From Bryopsis sp. KO-2023 (Eukaryota > Chlorophyta > Ulvophyceae > Bryopsidales > Bryopsidaceae): a DNA stretch of 64,000 bases. The first letter of the stretch is position 1. Each line of letters begins with the position of its first letter. Below the pieces are notes generated by a model. It worked only from the letters and a program-made list of their open reading frames with translations. It had not been told where the DNA came from and made no database searches. The translations under genes were made by a program, and so were the position numbers. The stretch covers positions 6,820,001 through 6,884,000 of the forward strand of contig BSYQ01000002.1 in assembly GCA_030272585.1 (NCBI GenBank), in the 5' to 3' direction. Positions 1-11,556 of the stretch are shown piece by piece.

Positions 1-3000
1 TAGGGTGGCTAGAGGTGTTGAGTTTGAGGTGTTTCAGGGTGATGGTGATTTTGGGCTTTGGTTTTTCACAGGGTGGCTAGAGGTGCTGAGGTTGAGGTGT
101 TTCAGGGTGGTGATGATTTTGGGCTTTGGTTTTTCACAGGGTGGCTAGAGGTGTTGAGTTTGAGGTGTTTCAGGGTGGTGGTGATTTTGGGCTTTGGTTT
201 TTCACAGGGTGGCTAGAGGTGCTGAGGTTGAGGTGTTTCAGGGTGGTGGTGATTTTGGGCTTTGGTTTTTCACAGGGTGGCTAGAGGTGCTGAGGTTGAG
301 GTGTTTCAGGGTGGTGATGATTTTGGGCTTTGGTTTTTCACAGGGTGGCTAGAGGTGCTGAGGTTGAGGTGTTTCAGGGTGGTGGTGATTTTGGGCTTTG
401 GTTTTTCACAGGGTGGCTAGAGGTGTTGAGTTTGAGGTGTTTCAGGGTGGTGGTGATTTTGGGCTTTGGTTTTTCACAGGGTGGCTAGAGGTGCTGAGGT
501 TGAGGTGTTTCAGGGTGGTGGTGATTTTGGGCTTTGGTTTTTCACAGGGTGGCTAGAGGTGTTGAGTTTGAGGTGTTTCAGGGTGGTGGTGATTTTGGGC
601 TTTGGTTTTTCACAGGGTGGCTAGAGGTGCTGAGGTTGAGGTGTTTCAGGGTGGTGATGATTTTGGGCTTTGGTTTTTCACAGGGTGGCTAGAGGTGCTG
701 AGGTTGAGGTGTTTCAGGGTGGTGGTGATTTTGGGCTTTGGTTTTTCACAGGGTGGCTAGAGGTGTTGAGTTTGAGGTGTTTCAGGGTGATGGTGATTTT
801 GGGCTTTGGTTTTTCACAGGGTGGCTAGAGGTGCTGAGGTTGAGGTGTTTCAGGGTGGTGATGATTTTGGGCTTTGGTTTTTCACAGGGTGGCTAGAGGT
901 GCTGAGGTTGAGGTGTTTCAGGGTGGTGGTGATTTTGGGCTTTGGTTTTTTATAGGGTAGCTAGAGGTGCTGAGGTTGAGGTGTTTCAGGGTGGTGGTGA
1001 TTTTGGGCTTTCCTTTTTTACAGGGTGGCTAGAGGTGTTGAGTTTGAGGTGTTTCAGGGTGGTGGTGATTTTGGGCTTTCCTTTTTCACAGGGTGGCTAG
1101 AGGTGCTGAGGTTGAGGTGTTTCAGGGTGGTGGTGATTTTGGGCTTTGGTTTTTTATAGGGTGGCTAGAGGTGCTGAGGTTGAGGTGTTTCAGGGTGGTG
1201 ATGATTTTGGGCTTTGGTTTCCACAGGGTGGCTAGAGGTGCTGAGGTTGAGGTGTTTCAGGGTGGTGGTGATTTTGGGCTTTGGTTTTTCACAGGGTGGC
1301 TAGAGGTGTTGAGTTTGAGGTGTTTCAGGGTGGTGGTGATCTTGGGCTTTGGTTTTTCACAGGGTGGCTAGAGGTGCTGAGGTTGAGGTGTTTCAGGGTG
1401 GTGGTGATTTTGGGCTTTGGTTTTTCACAGGGTGGCTAGAGGTGTTGAGTTTGAGGTGTTTCAGGATGGTGGTGATTTTGGGCTTTGGTTTTTCACAGGG
1501 TGGCTAGAGGTGTTGAGTTTGAGGTGTTTCAGGGTGGTGATGATTTTGGGCTTTGGTTTTTCACAGGGTGGCTAGAGGTGCTGAGGTTGAGGTGTTTCAG
1601 GGTGGTGATGATTTTGGGCTTTGGTTTTTCACAGGGTAGCTAGAGGTGCTGAGGTTGAGGTGTTTCAGGGTGGTGATGATTTTGGGCTTTGGTTTTTCAC
1701 AGGGTAGCTAGAGGTGCTGAGGTTGAGGTGTTTCAGGGTGGTGATGATTTTGGGCTTTGGTTTTTCACAGGGTGGCTAGAGGTGCTGAGGTTGAGGTGTT
1801 TCAGGGTGGTGGTGATTTTGGGCTTTGGTTTTTTATAGGGTGGCTAGAGGTGCTGAGGCTGAGGTGTTTCAGGGTGGTGATGATTTTGGGCTTTGGTTTT
1901 TCACAGGGCGGCTAGAGGTGCTGAGGTTGAGGTGTTTCAGGGTGGTGGTGATTTTGGGCTTTGGTTTTTCACAGGGTGGCTAGAGGTGTTGAGTTTGAGG
2001 TGTTTCAGGATGGTGGTGATTTTGGGCTTTGGTTTTTCACAGGGTGGCTAGAGGTGTTGAGTTTGAGGTGTTTCAGGGTGGTGATGATTTTGGGCTTTGG
2101 TTTTTCACAGGGTGGCTAGAGGTGTTGAGTTTGAGGTGTTTCAGGGTGGTGGTGATTTTGGGCTTTGGTTTTTCACAGGGTGGCTAGAGGTGCTGAGGTT
2201 GAGGTGTTTCAGGGTGGTGATGATTTTGGGCTTTGGTTTTTCACAGGGTGGCTAGAGGTGCTGAGGTTGAGGTGTTTCAGGGTGGTGGTGATTTTGGGCT
2301 TTGGTTTTTCACAGGGTGGCTAGAGGTGCTGAGGCTGAGGTGTTTCAGGGTGGTGATGATTTTGGGCTTTGGTTTTTCACAGGGCGGCTAGAGGTGCTGA
2401 GGTTGAGGTGTTTCAGGGTGGTGGTGATTTTGGGCTTTGGTTTTTCACAGGGTGGCTAGAGGTGCTGAGTTTGAGGTGTTTCAGGGTGGTGGTGATTTTG
2501 GGCTTTGGTTTTTCACAGGGTGGCTAGAGGTGCTGAGGTTGAGGTGTTTCAGGGTGGTGATGATTTTGGGCTTTGGTTTTTCACAGGGTGGCTAGAGGTG
2601 CTGAGGTTGAGGTGTTTCAGGGTGGTGGTGATTTTGGGCTTTGGTTTTTCACAGGGTGGCTAGAGGTGTTGAGTTTGAGGTGTTTCAGGGTGATGGTGAT
2701 TTTGGGCTTTGGTTTTTCACAGGGTGGCTAGAGGTGCTGAGGTTGAGGTGTTTCAGGGTGGTGATGATTTTGGGCTTTGGTTTTTCACAGGGTGGCTAGA
2801 GGTGTTGAGTTTGAGGTGTTTCAGGGTGGTGGTGATTTTGGGCTTTGGTTTTTCACAGGGTGGCTAGAGGTGTTGAGTTTGAGGTGTTTCAGGGTGGTGG
2901 TGATTTTGGGCTTTGGTTTTTCACAGGGTGGCTAGAGGTGCTGAGGTTGAGGTGTTTCAGGGTGGTGATGATTTTGGGCTTTGGTTTTTCACAGGGTGGC

Positions 3001-5095
3001 TAGAGGTGCTGAGGTTGAGGTGTTTCAGGGTGGTGATGATTTTGGGCTTTGGTTTTTCACAGGGTGGCTAGAGGTGCTGAGGTTGAGGTGTTTCAGGGTG
3101 GTGGTGATTTTGGGCTTTGGTTTTTCACAGGGTGGCTAGAGGTGTTGAGTTTGAGGTGTTTCAGGGTGGTGGTGATTTTGGGCTTTGGTTTTTCACAGGG
3201 TGGCTAGAGGTGTTGAGTTTGAGGTGTTTCAGGGTGGTGGTGATTTTGGGCTTTGGTTTTTCACAGGGTGGCTAGAGGTGCTGAGGTTGAGGTGTTTCAG
3301 GGTGGTGATGATTTTGGGCTTTGGTTTTTCACAGGGTGGCTAGAGGTGCTGAGGTTGAGGTGTTTCAGGGTGGTGATGATTTTGGGCTTTGGTTTTTCAC
3401 AGGGTGGCTAGAGGTGCTGAGGTTGAGGTGTTTCAGGGTGGTGGTGATTTTGGGCTTTGGTTTTTTATAGGGTAGCTAGAGGTGCTGAGGTTGAGGTGTT
3501 TCAGGGTGGTGATGATTTTGGGCTTTGGTTTTTCACAGGGTGGCTAGAGGTGCTGAGGTTGAGGTGTTTCAGGGTGGTGGTGATTTTGGGCTTTGGTTTT
3601 TCACAGGGTGGCTAGAGGTGTTGAGTTTGAGGTGTTTCAGGGTGGTGGTGATTTTGGGCTTTGGTTTTTCACAGGGTGGCTAGAGGTGCTGAGGTTGAGG
3701 TGTTTCAGGGTGGTGGTGATTTTGGGCTTTGGTTTTTTACAGGGTGGCTAGAGGTGTTGAGTTTGAGGTGTTTCAGGGTGGTGGTGATTTTGGGCTTTGG
3801 TTTTTCACAGGGTGGCTAGAGGTGTTGAGTTTGAGGTGTTTCAGGGTGGTGGTGATTTTGGGCTTTGGTTTTTCACAGGGTGGCTAGAGGTGCTGAGGTT
3901 GAGGTGTTTCAGGGTGGTGGTGATTTTGGGCTTTGGTTTTTCACAGGGTAGCTAGAGGTGCTGAGGTTGAGGTGTTTCAGGGTGGTGGTGATTTTGGGCT
4001 TTGGTTTTTTACAGGGTGGCTAGAGGTGTTGAGTTTGAGGTGTTTCAGGGTGGTGGTGATTTTGGGCTTTGGTTTTTCACAGGGTAGCTAGAGGTGCTGA
4101 GGTTGAGGTGTTTCAGGGTGGTGGTGATTTTGGGCTTTGGTTTTTCACGGGGTAGCTAGAGGTGCTGAGGTTGAGGTGTTTCAGGGTGGTGATGATTTTG
4201 GGCTTTGGTTTTTCACAGGGTGGCTAGAGGTGCTGAGGTTGAGGTGGTTCAGGGTGGTGATGATTTTGGGCTTTGGTTTTTCACAGGGTGGCTAGAGGTG
4301 CTGAGGTTGAGGTGTTTCAGGGTGGTGGTGATTTTGGGCTTTGGTTTTTTATAGGGTGGCTAGAGGTGCTGAGGTTGAGGTGTTTCAGGGTGGTGGTGAT
4401 TTTGGGCTTTGGTTTTTCACAGGGTGGCTAGAGGTGCTGAGGTTGAGGTGTTTCAGGGTGGTGGTGATTTTGGGCTTTGGTTTTTTACAGGGTGGCTAGA
4501 GGTGTTGAGTTTGAGGTGTTTCAGGGTGGTGGTGATTTTGGGCTTTGGTTTTTCACAGGGTGGCTAGAGGTGTTGAGTTTGAGGTGTTTCAGGGTGGTGG
4601 TGATTTTGGGCTTTGGTTTTTCACAGGGTGGCTAGAGGTGCTGAGGTTGAGGTGTTTCAGGGTGGTGGTGATTTTGGGCTTTGGTTTTTTACAGGGTGGC
4701 TAGAGGTGTTGAGTTTGAGGTGTTTCAGGGTGGTGGTGATTTTGGGCTTTGGTTTTTCACAGGGTGGCTAGAGGTGTTGAGTTTGAGGTGTTTCAGGGTG
4801 GTGGTGATTTTGGGCTTTGGTTTTTCACAGGGTGGCTAGAGGTGTTGAGTTTGAGGTGTTTCAGGGTGGTGGTGATTTTGGGCTTTGGTTTTTCACAGGG
4901 TGGCTAGAGGTGCTGAGGTTGAGGTGTTTCAGGGTGGTGGTGATTTTGGGCTTTGGTTTTTTTATTGGTTGGCTAGAGGTGCTGAGGTTGAGGTGTTTCA
5001 GGGTGGTGGTGATTTTGGGCTTTGGTTTTTTTATTGGTTGGCTAGAGGTGCTGAGGTTGAGGTGTTTCAGGGTGGTGATGATTTTGTTTGTCACT
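1..5095 (+). repeat. 68-bp minisatellite array, about 75 units
   Basis: Head-to-tail units of 68 bp beginning GGGTGGCTAGAGGTG and ending TTTTTCACA run from the window edge to about 5,095. The written strand is G/T rich and very poor in C. Two unit types alternate irregularly (GCTGAGGTTG or GTTGAGTTTG in the middle), combined with GGTGGTG, GGTGATG or GATGGTG variants. Rare variants recur at whole-unit distances: GATGGTGAT at 748 bp (11 units), GAGGCTGAGG followed by AGGGCGGC at 476 bp (7 units), and CAGGATGG at 544 bp (8 units). This means blocks of units were duplicated. The last two units carry TTTATTGGTT at their junction and are degenerate. 68 is not a multiple of three, so short ORFs inside the array rotate through the frames and are not genes. 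Confidence 0.97.
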
Positions 5096-5299
5096 TTATT
5101 CTGCCCATCAACATTTTTTTCTCCCACCTTCAAAAAATTCGCTGGCTTTTGTTACAACTCTCCAACTCCCCACGAAATTATTCCAACCTATCTCTGATAC
5201 ATTTGTTTTTTGTCTATGGGGTGAATCCTCCATATTCCTTTTTCATAGGTCTTTATATTGGACCAATACAGTCCCCCCCTTGTGTTCTCACATTCTTTT

Positions 5300-5700
5300 T
5301 TTTCCTCTGACTGACCCATTAGTCTCTCACGCTTTTTCCCCTCCCTCAAACTTGACCACTGATTCGAAATGCAAAATTAGCTAGCATCTCAAAGTGAAAG
5401 AAACACTACAGTACTTTTGATAGAAAATTTTCCTATCATCCACAACCAGAACCTGATATCGATTCTCGAAAAGGCCTCTTAAGTGAACCCCACCATGTTT
5501 CCAGAAAACACAAAAAAAAGTGAACAACAGAACCCAGCCCACAGATTTCCGATAAATCAGATTCACTCCCCCCCAAACACAGACACACACACAAGCAAAT
5601 ACCCCTAACCTCCATAATTAATACACATATTTATTATGCATTGAACCATCTAGGCAAACCACCATCATGGTGAGGGTGTTTATTAAGGACACCAAGACTG
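5300..5700 (+). repeat. dispersed repeat family R1, copy A
   Basis: A segment of about 400 bp begins CTGACCCATTAGTCTCTCAC, contains AACCCAGCCCACAGATTTC and a C-run followed by ACAC repeats, and ends near CACCATCATGGTGAGGGTG. The same blocks occur in the same order at 9,700-9,990, 27,940-28,210 and, inverted, at 19,780-20,165. No ORF, terminal inverted repeat or target duplication is obvious. It could be a SINE- or MITE-like element, or old duplicated intergenic sequence. Confidence 0.7.
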
Positions 5701-6499
5701 CACTCCGAAAAAAACAGACGAAACCCAAAAATAAGATAAAAGACATTTTTTTTCTCTCTGGTTAATGTTTAGTTAAACAGTTTTATGATAATGGGGCCAG
5801 CAAAAAACAAGTCCTTTTTTTAGAAATCAAATTTTCTGCTGCTGATCAGCCCCAACTTTCAATCCACTGCTGAGGCCTACCCAATACTATAGTGGTGGTG
5901 TTGAATATAATAAGAGTGTGAAAAAAAAAGGATACTCAGAAGGGTGCCAAGCTTTTTTTTGCAAGGACAAAAAACAAACAGTAAATTGGCAACCATACAA
6001 TCGTGAACTTAAATCGCCCCTCAGCCATGTTTGATTTAGGTGATTTTCAAGAAAGAAATACAATCCACATCATTACCTAGAGTTGTTGTGTTAAGCTCAA
6101 GTGGATATTCCTGGGAATCTAGGAGAGGAGCCCCAACGATTCGATCGACCAGCCTGACTTTGGGGTCGATAGAATCAAATTCCATTCTCTAAGTTGAAAG
6201 GCATCAACAGCAGGAACTCATGCTTTTATTTTCTTTTTTTATTCATTGTGGAGGCAGGCCAGGGGTGACTGATCTCTTGCAAGGCTTTAAAAAAACGTGT
6301 TTTTTCGATCATTTTCTATGCCCTAGTTTCATTTGGGCTGGAAATTATACTAGGACAATCCAGGCCACACCAATGGGTTGTGTTTTTCATTTTTTCGATT
6401 TCACAGAAGATATTCAACAGTCAGTTTGCAAGGGGTTATCTTGTCTTAATCATGGAAAAGGGAAAAGTTGAACTATAAATTTGTGGAAGCAACTATTTC

Positions 6500-6910
6500 A
6501 TTCAGGTGCAAAGTGAGATTCTGCCATCAGTGCCCATTAAGCAATTACCTGATGCATACATATCGATCCATTGCACCCCTCCATCTCCAAAACAAAAAGG
6601 GGGGTGGTCAGGAAGGTCACCACCAGCATTTTCACCACCTATGGAAATGCTTCCATGAAGGTCAGGCTCGACAATCATTCTTCTTTTCACGACTATATCT
6701 TTCCGAAATCGCGGCCCAGGTCTGTCATTTTTTCGGACAGCGGGACGTCAGCGTCCCCTCAAACAGGTTAAGGAAAAAAAAAAGAATAAGGCGATACCGG
6801 TCGCTCTGCCAGTCCTCCGTCTCGACGCCTTTCGCATCTTTCAGAAAGAAAATTCGAAAACACTGGGGATCGCCTACAAAAAACGGTCGTCACTCTTCCA
6901 CTCTCACCTG
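6500..6910 (+). repeat. segment shared with the upstream region of the 33.7-kb F-box gene
   Basis: Blocks such as CACCAGCATT.TCACCAC, TGGAA.TGCTTCCATGA, AAGGTCAGG and GCCCAGGTC occur in the same order at 32,470-32,910. Each copy lies about 0.6-1.1 kb upstream of an F-box/WD40 start codon on the same strand. The simplest reading is that F-box genes were duplicated together with their upstream DNA; a mobile repeat is the alternative. Confidence 0.6.
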
Positions 6911-7425
6911 GCTGCAGAAAAATTTGACCTCGACCCCCTGTCTACTCGCCAGATCATTGACGCCGATCAATCCGACGCCGCGACCAGAGTTGAAAAGAGG
7001 TGTGATCGCAGCCCACAAACAGCTTTTTCGGACGATCGAGTCCCTGTGCAAGGAACTTTTTTGTTTTCGGCAAACCGAACACAGGGTGAGCTCGCTCGGC
7101 GTCGCGTTTCTCTGGTTACGCTTTCTTTCTTTATTTTTTATCGGGAAACCCAGCAGGAGACGACAATAAAGCAGTTGACAATGAGAGAGCGCCTTCTGAG
7201 TGGCGCAACGACGTCAGGGGCTGGTCTTGGGAACGTTCCACTAGACGATTTTGTTTTTTGCCTTTTCCGCCTACACTCTGGCCGTTTTCGTCTTGTTTTT
7301 TTTTTTTAAGAAAACGAACGCCGCGCTAGAGCTGACCTCCTGTTGCGAAAAAAGTCCCGTTTGTTTGACCAGGTGATATTGTGAATCCAGGAAGAAGATC
7401 TTTTTCTCGGGTGTGAGACGCCACT

Positions 7426-8472
7426 ATGAGCGACTATATTCCAGTCGACTGGGACTTGCCGTGGCATATTTTGGTCGACATTTTTGGTCGGATTCCTGCT
7501 CAATCGCTTGCTAGATGCCGTTGTGTGGCCACCTCTTGGCGAGAAATTACAATAAAGGAGTCGTCCCTAAAAAGAAAAATCGGTTTGGAGCGTGCGTGGT
7601 TGCATGAACCGATAGAGCCCATCATTCACAACAACGAAAATGAATTTCCTACTCTTTGTTGTGCCAAGATGGAAAATTTGATTGCCTTGGGTGGTCAAAA
7701 TAGGGTCAAGGTGTTTGACTTCCATCGAAAAGAATTTGTTTCTCATTGTGAGGAGAGTGGGCCAGTGTGGAGTCTGTCTTTCAAGGATGGGATGCTTTTG
7801 ATTGGGGGTATTGCAGGTCACTTGAGTGGATGGGATACATCCACATGGAGAGATCTTTTCTACATTCGCATTTTTGGTTCGATCATCTGGTCTATAGCGG
7901 ACCTTGGCGACAACGTGGCCATTGGGAGCACACATGGTTATCTTCAAATTTGGAGAAAAGGGGTGTGGGAGTTTGATAGATCCCTTCAAGGTCACGAAGA
8001 TGATGTTACTTGTCTCTTGACCCATTCAAGCAACCTCTTGATCAGTGGCTCGAGGGATGGGACTATTCGAATATGGAACTTGGGTGATAATGCTTGCCTT
8101 AGAGTGATTAATGGACAGAAACGGGGAGCATCTTCCATAGATGTATCCGATGGACTCATCTTTTGTGGAGCATGTGACGGTAACATTCGCTCGTGGGACT
8201 TTGAAAGCGGTCAGCACCTGCAAACCTTTCGAGGTCATACAAATATTGTGACCTCTATCGTTGTTAAAGAAGGTCGGATGTTCACGGGATCATTCGATGG
8301 AACGATAAAAATATGGGATACAACGAAGGGGGAGTGTGTGAGGAGTTTGGATTGTTCACAAAATCTGGACAGAGATCTCCGGGTGAATGTGTTATGGGTC
8401 GACGATGAAAAGTTGGTGGCCGTTCGTGGTAATGGGGGGATTTTGGAGTGGGATTTTTCTCAGGGGTCATGA
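7426..8472 (+). CDS. F-box/WD40 repeat protein, intronless (paralogue A)
   Basis: 348 residues. An F-box-like helix region at about residues 6-47 (LPWHILVDIF, then LARCRCVATSWREI) is followed by WD40 repeats; clear blade ends are SGSRDGTIRIW (about 207), DGNIRSWDF (about 250) and TGSFDGTIKIWD (about 287). In known families the F-box binds Skp1 of an SCF ubiquitin ligase and the WD40 propeller holds the substrate; the substrate here is unknown. The start is fixed by family alignment: all paralogues begin Met-(Ser/Gly/Pro)-Asp a few residues before the Trp-x-Leu-Pro of the F-box. There are no introns, unlike the four-exon paralogue at 39.4-41.4 kb. No promoter motif is evident. Confidence 0.9.
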   Translation: MSDYIPVDWDLPWHILVDIFGRIPAQSLARCRCVATSWREITIKESSLKRKIGLERAWLHEPIEPIIHNNENEFPTLCCAKMENLIALGGQNRVKVFDFHRKEFVSHCEESGPVWSLSFKDGMLLIGGIAGHLSGWDTSTWRDLFYIRIFGSIIWSIADLGDNVAIGSTHGYLQIWRKGVWEFDRSLQGHEDDVTCLLTHSSNLLISGSRDGTIRIWNLGDNACLRVINGQKRGASSIDVSDGLIFCGACDGNIRSWDFESGQHLQTFRGHTNIVTSIVVKEGRMFTGSFDGTIKIWDTTKGECVRSLDCSQNLDRDLRVNVLWVDDEKLVAVRGNGGILEWDFSQGS

Positions 8473-9699
8473 GCATTATCTTGTTGGAGACAATTTTATT
8501 CTATAATGTGTTCATTGATTGTGAGATGCAACTCCAAAGAGAAGCGATGTTTCGAGTTTCTCTTAGCTTCGTATCCACCGACCAACTAAAGCGTGTGCAA
8601 TTAGTTTTTTTTTATAAATTTTAAGTCTCTATGATTTGAGAAGACACAAGTAGTCGGGCTACTTCAATCTTAAATATTCCACACAAGTCATAAATTTACG
8701 ACACTTTTTTCAAAAAATGTGTTGCTTCTTCAAACCTTTGCAGCAGTTTAGTCACCCTTGCCCTGCCTCTAAGGTGATTGAGTCTCTACTGAATCAGCCA
8801 GACACCCAACACACTTAATAGTACCAGCCAACCCCATCGACTCACCACCTAGAGTCAATCACTCTCTCATGAGTGCCGTGCATTTTGCCCTTGCATAGTG
8901 TCTCTTCGATTAAAAATTTGAAGAGGGAGGAAACTCGACGGGGTTAAATTGTGGGCCTCATCGTTCTCTTTTTTCCACGATCCGGGAGGACGCAGAAAAG
9001 ACAAGACCCTCGAATATAGAAAACCTCTTTCGTATTCACTTATGAGAAAAAATGAGATATCTTTTCACATGACGTCATCAAATTTTTCATTTAAGCACAC
9101 AAGACCAAATTTTCGATTCGATCACTACACGTTTTGGTGCAACCCTCTGCAAATACATGTCATAAACGGTTTACTGGCGATCCAGGTTTTTTGGAAACTT
9201 CGCCCAACGTCTTCAAGTGCCGTGTCTGCGGATGTCATGTCCATGACTCCCAGCAAAAAGAACCTTTGTAATGTCCCAGTGTAGCCTGTATCCACTTTTT
9301 ACTAAAGTTTGGGAGGACTGCGGCAGCCCGTCTCTGTTTCCTTCAGCAAGATAAAAAAAAAATCAATGTGGATGTGCTCTTCAACTGTCGCAGTAATGGC
9401 AGTCGTGGACACGGGAGTGACTATGTAAGTTGGTAAGAACCTCGAAAAGATTTAGGACAAAAAAGCTGGCTGAAATCGGTTGGTTCCACATGTGGGGTTG
9501 CGGGTCAGACATTTATACCTAAAGTCTTCCATGGCAACGATTATTTTTTGTCAAATTTTCAATTTTCTGTTTCATGGAATGAACTCCCTACATTTCCTTT
9601 TCGCAGTTGTATATTCTAAGACAATGCACCCCCAACTGTTTTCCTAGTCACAGAAGGAAAAAAAGTAAGGAATGAAAAATACTTCGATTTATTTCTTTC
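8473..9699. other. spacer without a recognisable gene
   Basis: AT-rich sequence. A 111-codon ORF at 8,949-9,284 lacks any domain, signal peptide or paralogue in this window, so I do not call it. Confidence 0.6.
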
Positions 9700-9990
9700 C
9701 TTCTGTGACTAACCCATTGGTCCCTCATTTTCCCCCTCTCAAATTTTGCAACCCATTTAAAATACAACATCCGTCGAAATCTCAAAAGGAAGTAAGAGGA
9801 ACTATGCGCTACATTCTAAAAATTACTCATCGTCCACCATCAGAACTTCGAATCAGTTCTCAAAATAGCCTCCTAAGCAACCCCCACCACAGCTGTCAAA
9901 AGACACCCAAGAAAAAAATATATATACCCCTTGATAGGACCCAACCCACAGATTTCTGATAAAACAGGTTTAGTGAAACACCGGAAAGGC
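9700..9990 (+). repeat. dispersed repeat family R1, copy B
   Basis: Matches copy A in order: CTAACCCATTGGTCCCTCA, a TTTTGCA block, AAATCTCAAAAGGAAGTAAG, CCACCATCAGAACTTC, CTCAAAATAGCCTCCTAAG and CCCACAGATTTCTGATAAAA. It is diverged and shorter than copies A and D. A tRNA-bearing repeat lies about 280 bp downstream. Confidence 0.65.
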
Positions 9991-10273
9991 CCGACGGCTA
10001 TAATAACTAGTCCCCCCCCCTCACGCCCCCTCCCTGAAAAACTAAAATAACACATTCACCCCAACTTAACCCCCCGTGCCTTAAATTTCTAAAATTTCAC
10101 ACCCCAAAAACAATCGAACAAAAATTAAGAATGAGTAAAGTGAGAAAAACTCTACACATATTGGAGGGCTTCTGTTGAAAAAGAAAAAGAAATGTGTTCA
10201 CTACAAAGGAAGGTATCAAGTTAGATATTTCAAGTTTGATTGAAGAAAAAGGCTGATGGATGTAAATATCCTT

Positions 10274-10357
10274 GCACAAAGTAGGGTTCAAACCCACACA
10301 AAGACTAGCTCCATCGGGTCTTAAGTCTAACGCCTCGGACGACTCGGCCACTTGTGC
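10274..10357 (-). tRNA. tRNA-Leu(UAA)-like, possibly a pseudogene
   Basis: 84 nt. The acceptor arms GCACAAG and TTTGTGC pair over 7 bp (one G:U) with discriminator A. The D arm (GCC...GGC) and T arm (GTGGG TTTGAAC CCTAC) are good, and a long variable arm can pair, as in type II tRNAs. The anticodon loop CTTAAGA gives UAA. The anticodon stem TTAGA/CCCGA has two A-C mismatches, which argues for a decaying gene or a tRNA-derived repeat head. No intron is needed. Confidence 0.55.
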
Positions 10358-10660
10358 CCACAAAAACTCTTAAACAAATTTGTCTTTTGATTGTGAACAT
10401 AAATGAAGTAATGGTGAAAAACAAATAGCAAACGAGGCGCTGAATGATTCCAAAAGTGGTGAAATAAAGAAGAAATTGAGCGGTTTCTCTGCTCGTCTGC
10501 CACTGGTGAATCCTGTACTCAGCTCTGGTGCATTGTCCTCCCACCAAAGTAGGCGGCTAGTGATCGCTGCTCGGTTTCCCACCTGGCGCTTTGCCTAGCA
10601 CAGCATCTACTCCTCCACCGACTCCTCAGAGAAGGTGCAAGAACAGACCCACCCCTTGGA
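10274..10660 (-). repeat. dispersed repeat family R2, copy 1, ending in a tRNA-like sequence
   Basis: Read on the minus strand this runs from GGGTGGGTCTGTTCT through GTGCTAGGCAAAGCGCCAGG, GCAGCGATCACT, GGACAATGCACC, ACAGGATTCACCAGTGGCAG and AAAAGACAAATTTG into GCACAAGTGGCCGAG. The same order appears on the plus strand at 20,195-20,520 and partly at 29,890-29,965. The tRNA-like part stands at the same place in the two longer copies, so the unit either travels with a tRNA gene or is a tRNA-derived element with its tRNA part at one end. Confidence 0.75.
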
Positions 10661-11183
10661 AAGGATGCACCATCAACGCTCAGCACAGGACCAAGAACAG
10701 ACACCTTCGATCCACGCTCAACAGTCCCCGCTCGGGTGATAAACAGGCGCTACCTTGCTCGACACTCTACAATATAGAATTAGAACAAGTCGTTTTCAGA
10801 CATCGGGGCGGAGTTCAAGTACACGCAACAAAACCAAATGTCAGTTCTGCCTGCCGCCAGCACACTCTTATTGGTGGTGGCCGAGGTGCACAGAGTGGAA
10901 GGCTGTTCCAATATAAAAATCACCAGTATCACCATGCTGAAGGGACTGGGGGCGGATCGCTGAGAGGAAAACACATGCACAGCTGGAGCCCTGTATGAAC
11001 TCCAATCCCAAAAGAAAATAAGAGAAGATCTTAATTGAGGTGCCTTTAATTGTTGTAACAGTCGATCAGGGTAGCGCCTGCTCTGCACTATTTGGGGTGG
11101 CTAAGGTGTCTTTCGACTTCTGGGACCCTCGTAGTCAGTACTGATCTCGGAAAAAGAGCTAATAAACTCTGGCAGTCTCGAGT
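10661..11183. other. spacer between the R2 repeat and tRNA-Arg
   Basis: Two overlapping ORFs of 135 and 102 codons on opposite strands show no domain. I see no supported gene. Confidence 0.5.
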
Positions 11184-11256
11184 GTCCACGTGGCCTAATA
11201 GAGAAGGCGTCTGCCTCCGGAGCAGAAGACTGCAGGTTCGAGTCCTGCCGTGGACG
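11184..11256 (+). tRNA. tRNA-Arg(CCG)
   Basis: 73 nt with a full cloverleaf. Acceptor GTCCACG/CGTGGAC is perfectly paired with discriminator G. The D arm starts TGGCCTAAT. Anticodon stem TCTGC/GCAGA encloses loop CTCCGGA, so the anticodon is CCG, reading CGG. T arm GCAGG TTCGAGT CCTGC is perfect. Boxes A and B match RNA polymerase III internal promoters. The 3' CCA is not encoded, as expected for a nuclear gene. Confidence 0.95.
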
Positions 11257-11556
11257 GCATTCATGTCAACTCATCTTTAAGAAAGGTGATGATCAAACTT
11301 TTTTGGATGTTCTCCAACTGTGAAAAACACCAAGAAAGCATTACCTCACGTAAAAAACCTGAATTGGTATTGCACTTTCCCCCAAAGAATTCCAAGAAAA
11401 ACATACAGAAAACATTCCCAAATCTGAACTGTAGGATGAAGCCCCATGTCGAGGTAGAGGACGGACTCAGAGCCACCCTACAAATGAAGTAAAGAAACTC
11501 ATAAAAAGTTCAAAAACAAAAAACATTAAAAATCCGGCACCAGGATAACCGCACTA

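Larger units (their letters stand above)
5096..7425. other. spacer upstream of the first F-box gene
   Basis: AT-rich sequence with many homopolymer runs. Two repeats lie in it (5,300-5,700 and 6,500-6,910, listed separately). The ORFs between 6.2 and 7.3 kb overlap on both strands and have no recognisable domain or signal peptide; I see no gene in this stretch. Confidence 0.6.

Noticed and set aside
1093-5310. ORFs of 90-141 codons in and at the edge of the minisatellite
   Set aside because: The 68-bp unit shifts frame at each repeat, ORFs occur on both strands, and none has an independent start context; they are by-products of the array.
6220-7309. Overlapping ORFs upstream of paralogue A, including one of 233 codons
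   Set aside because: No domain or signal peptide, different frames overlap, and the DNA is partly a repeat shared with 32.5 kb.
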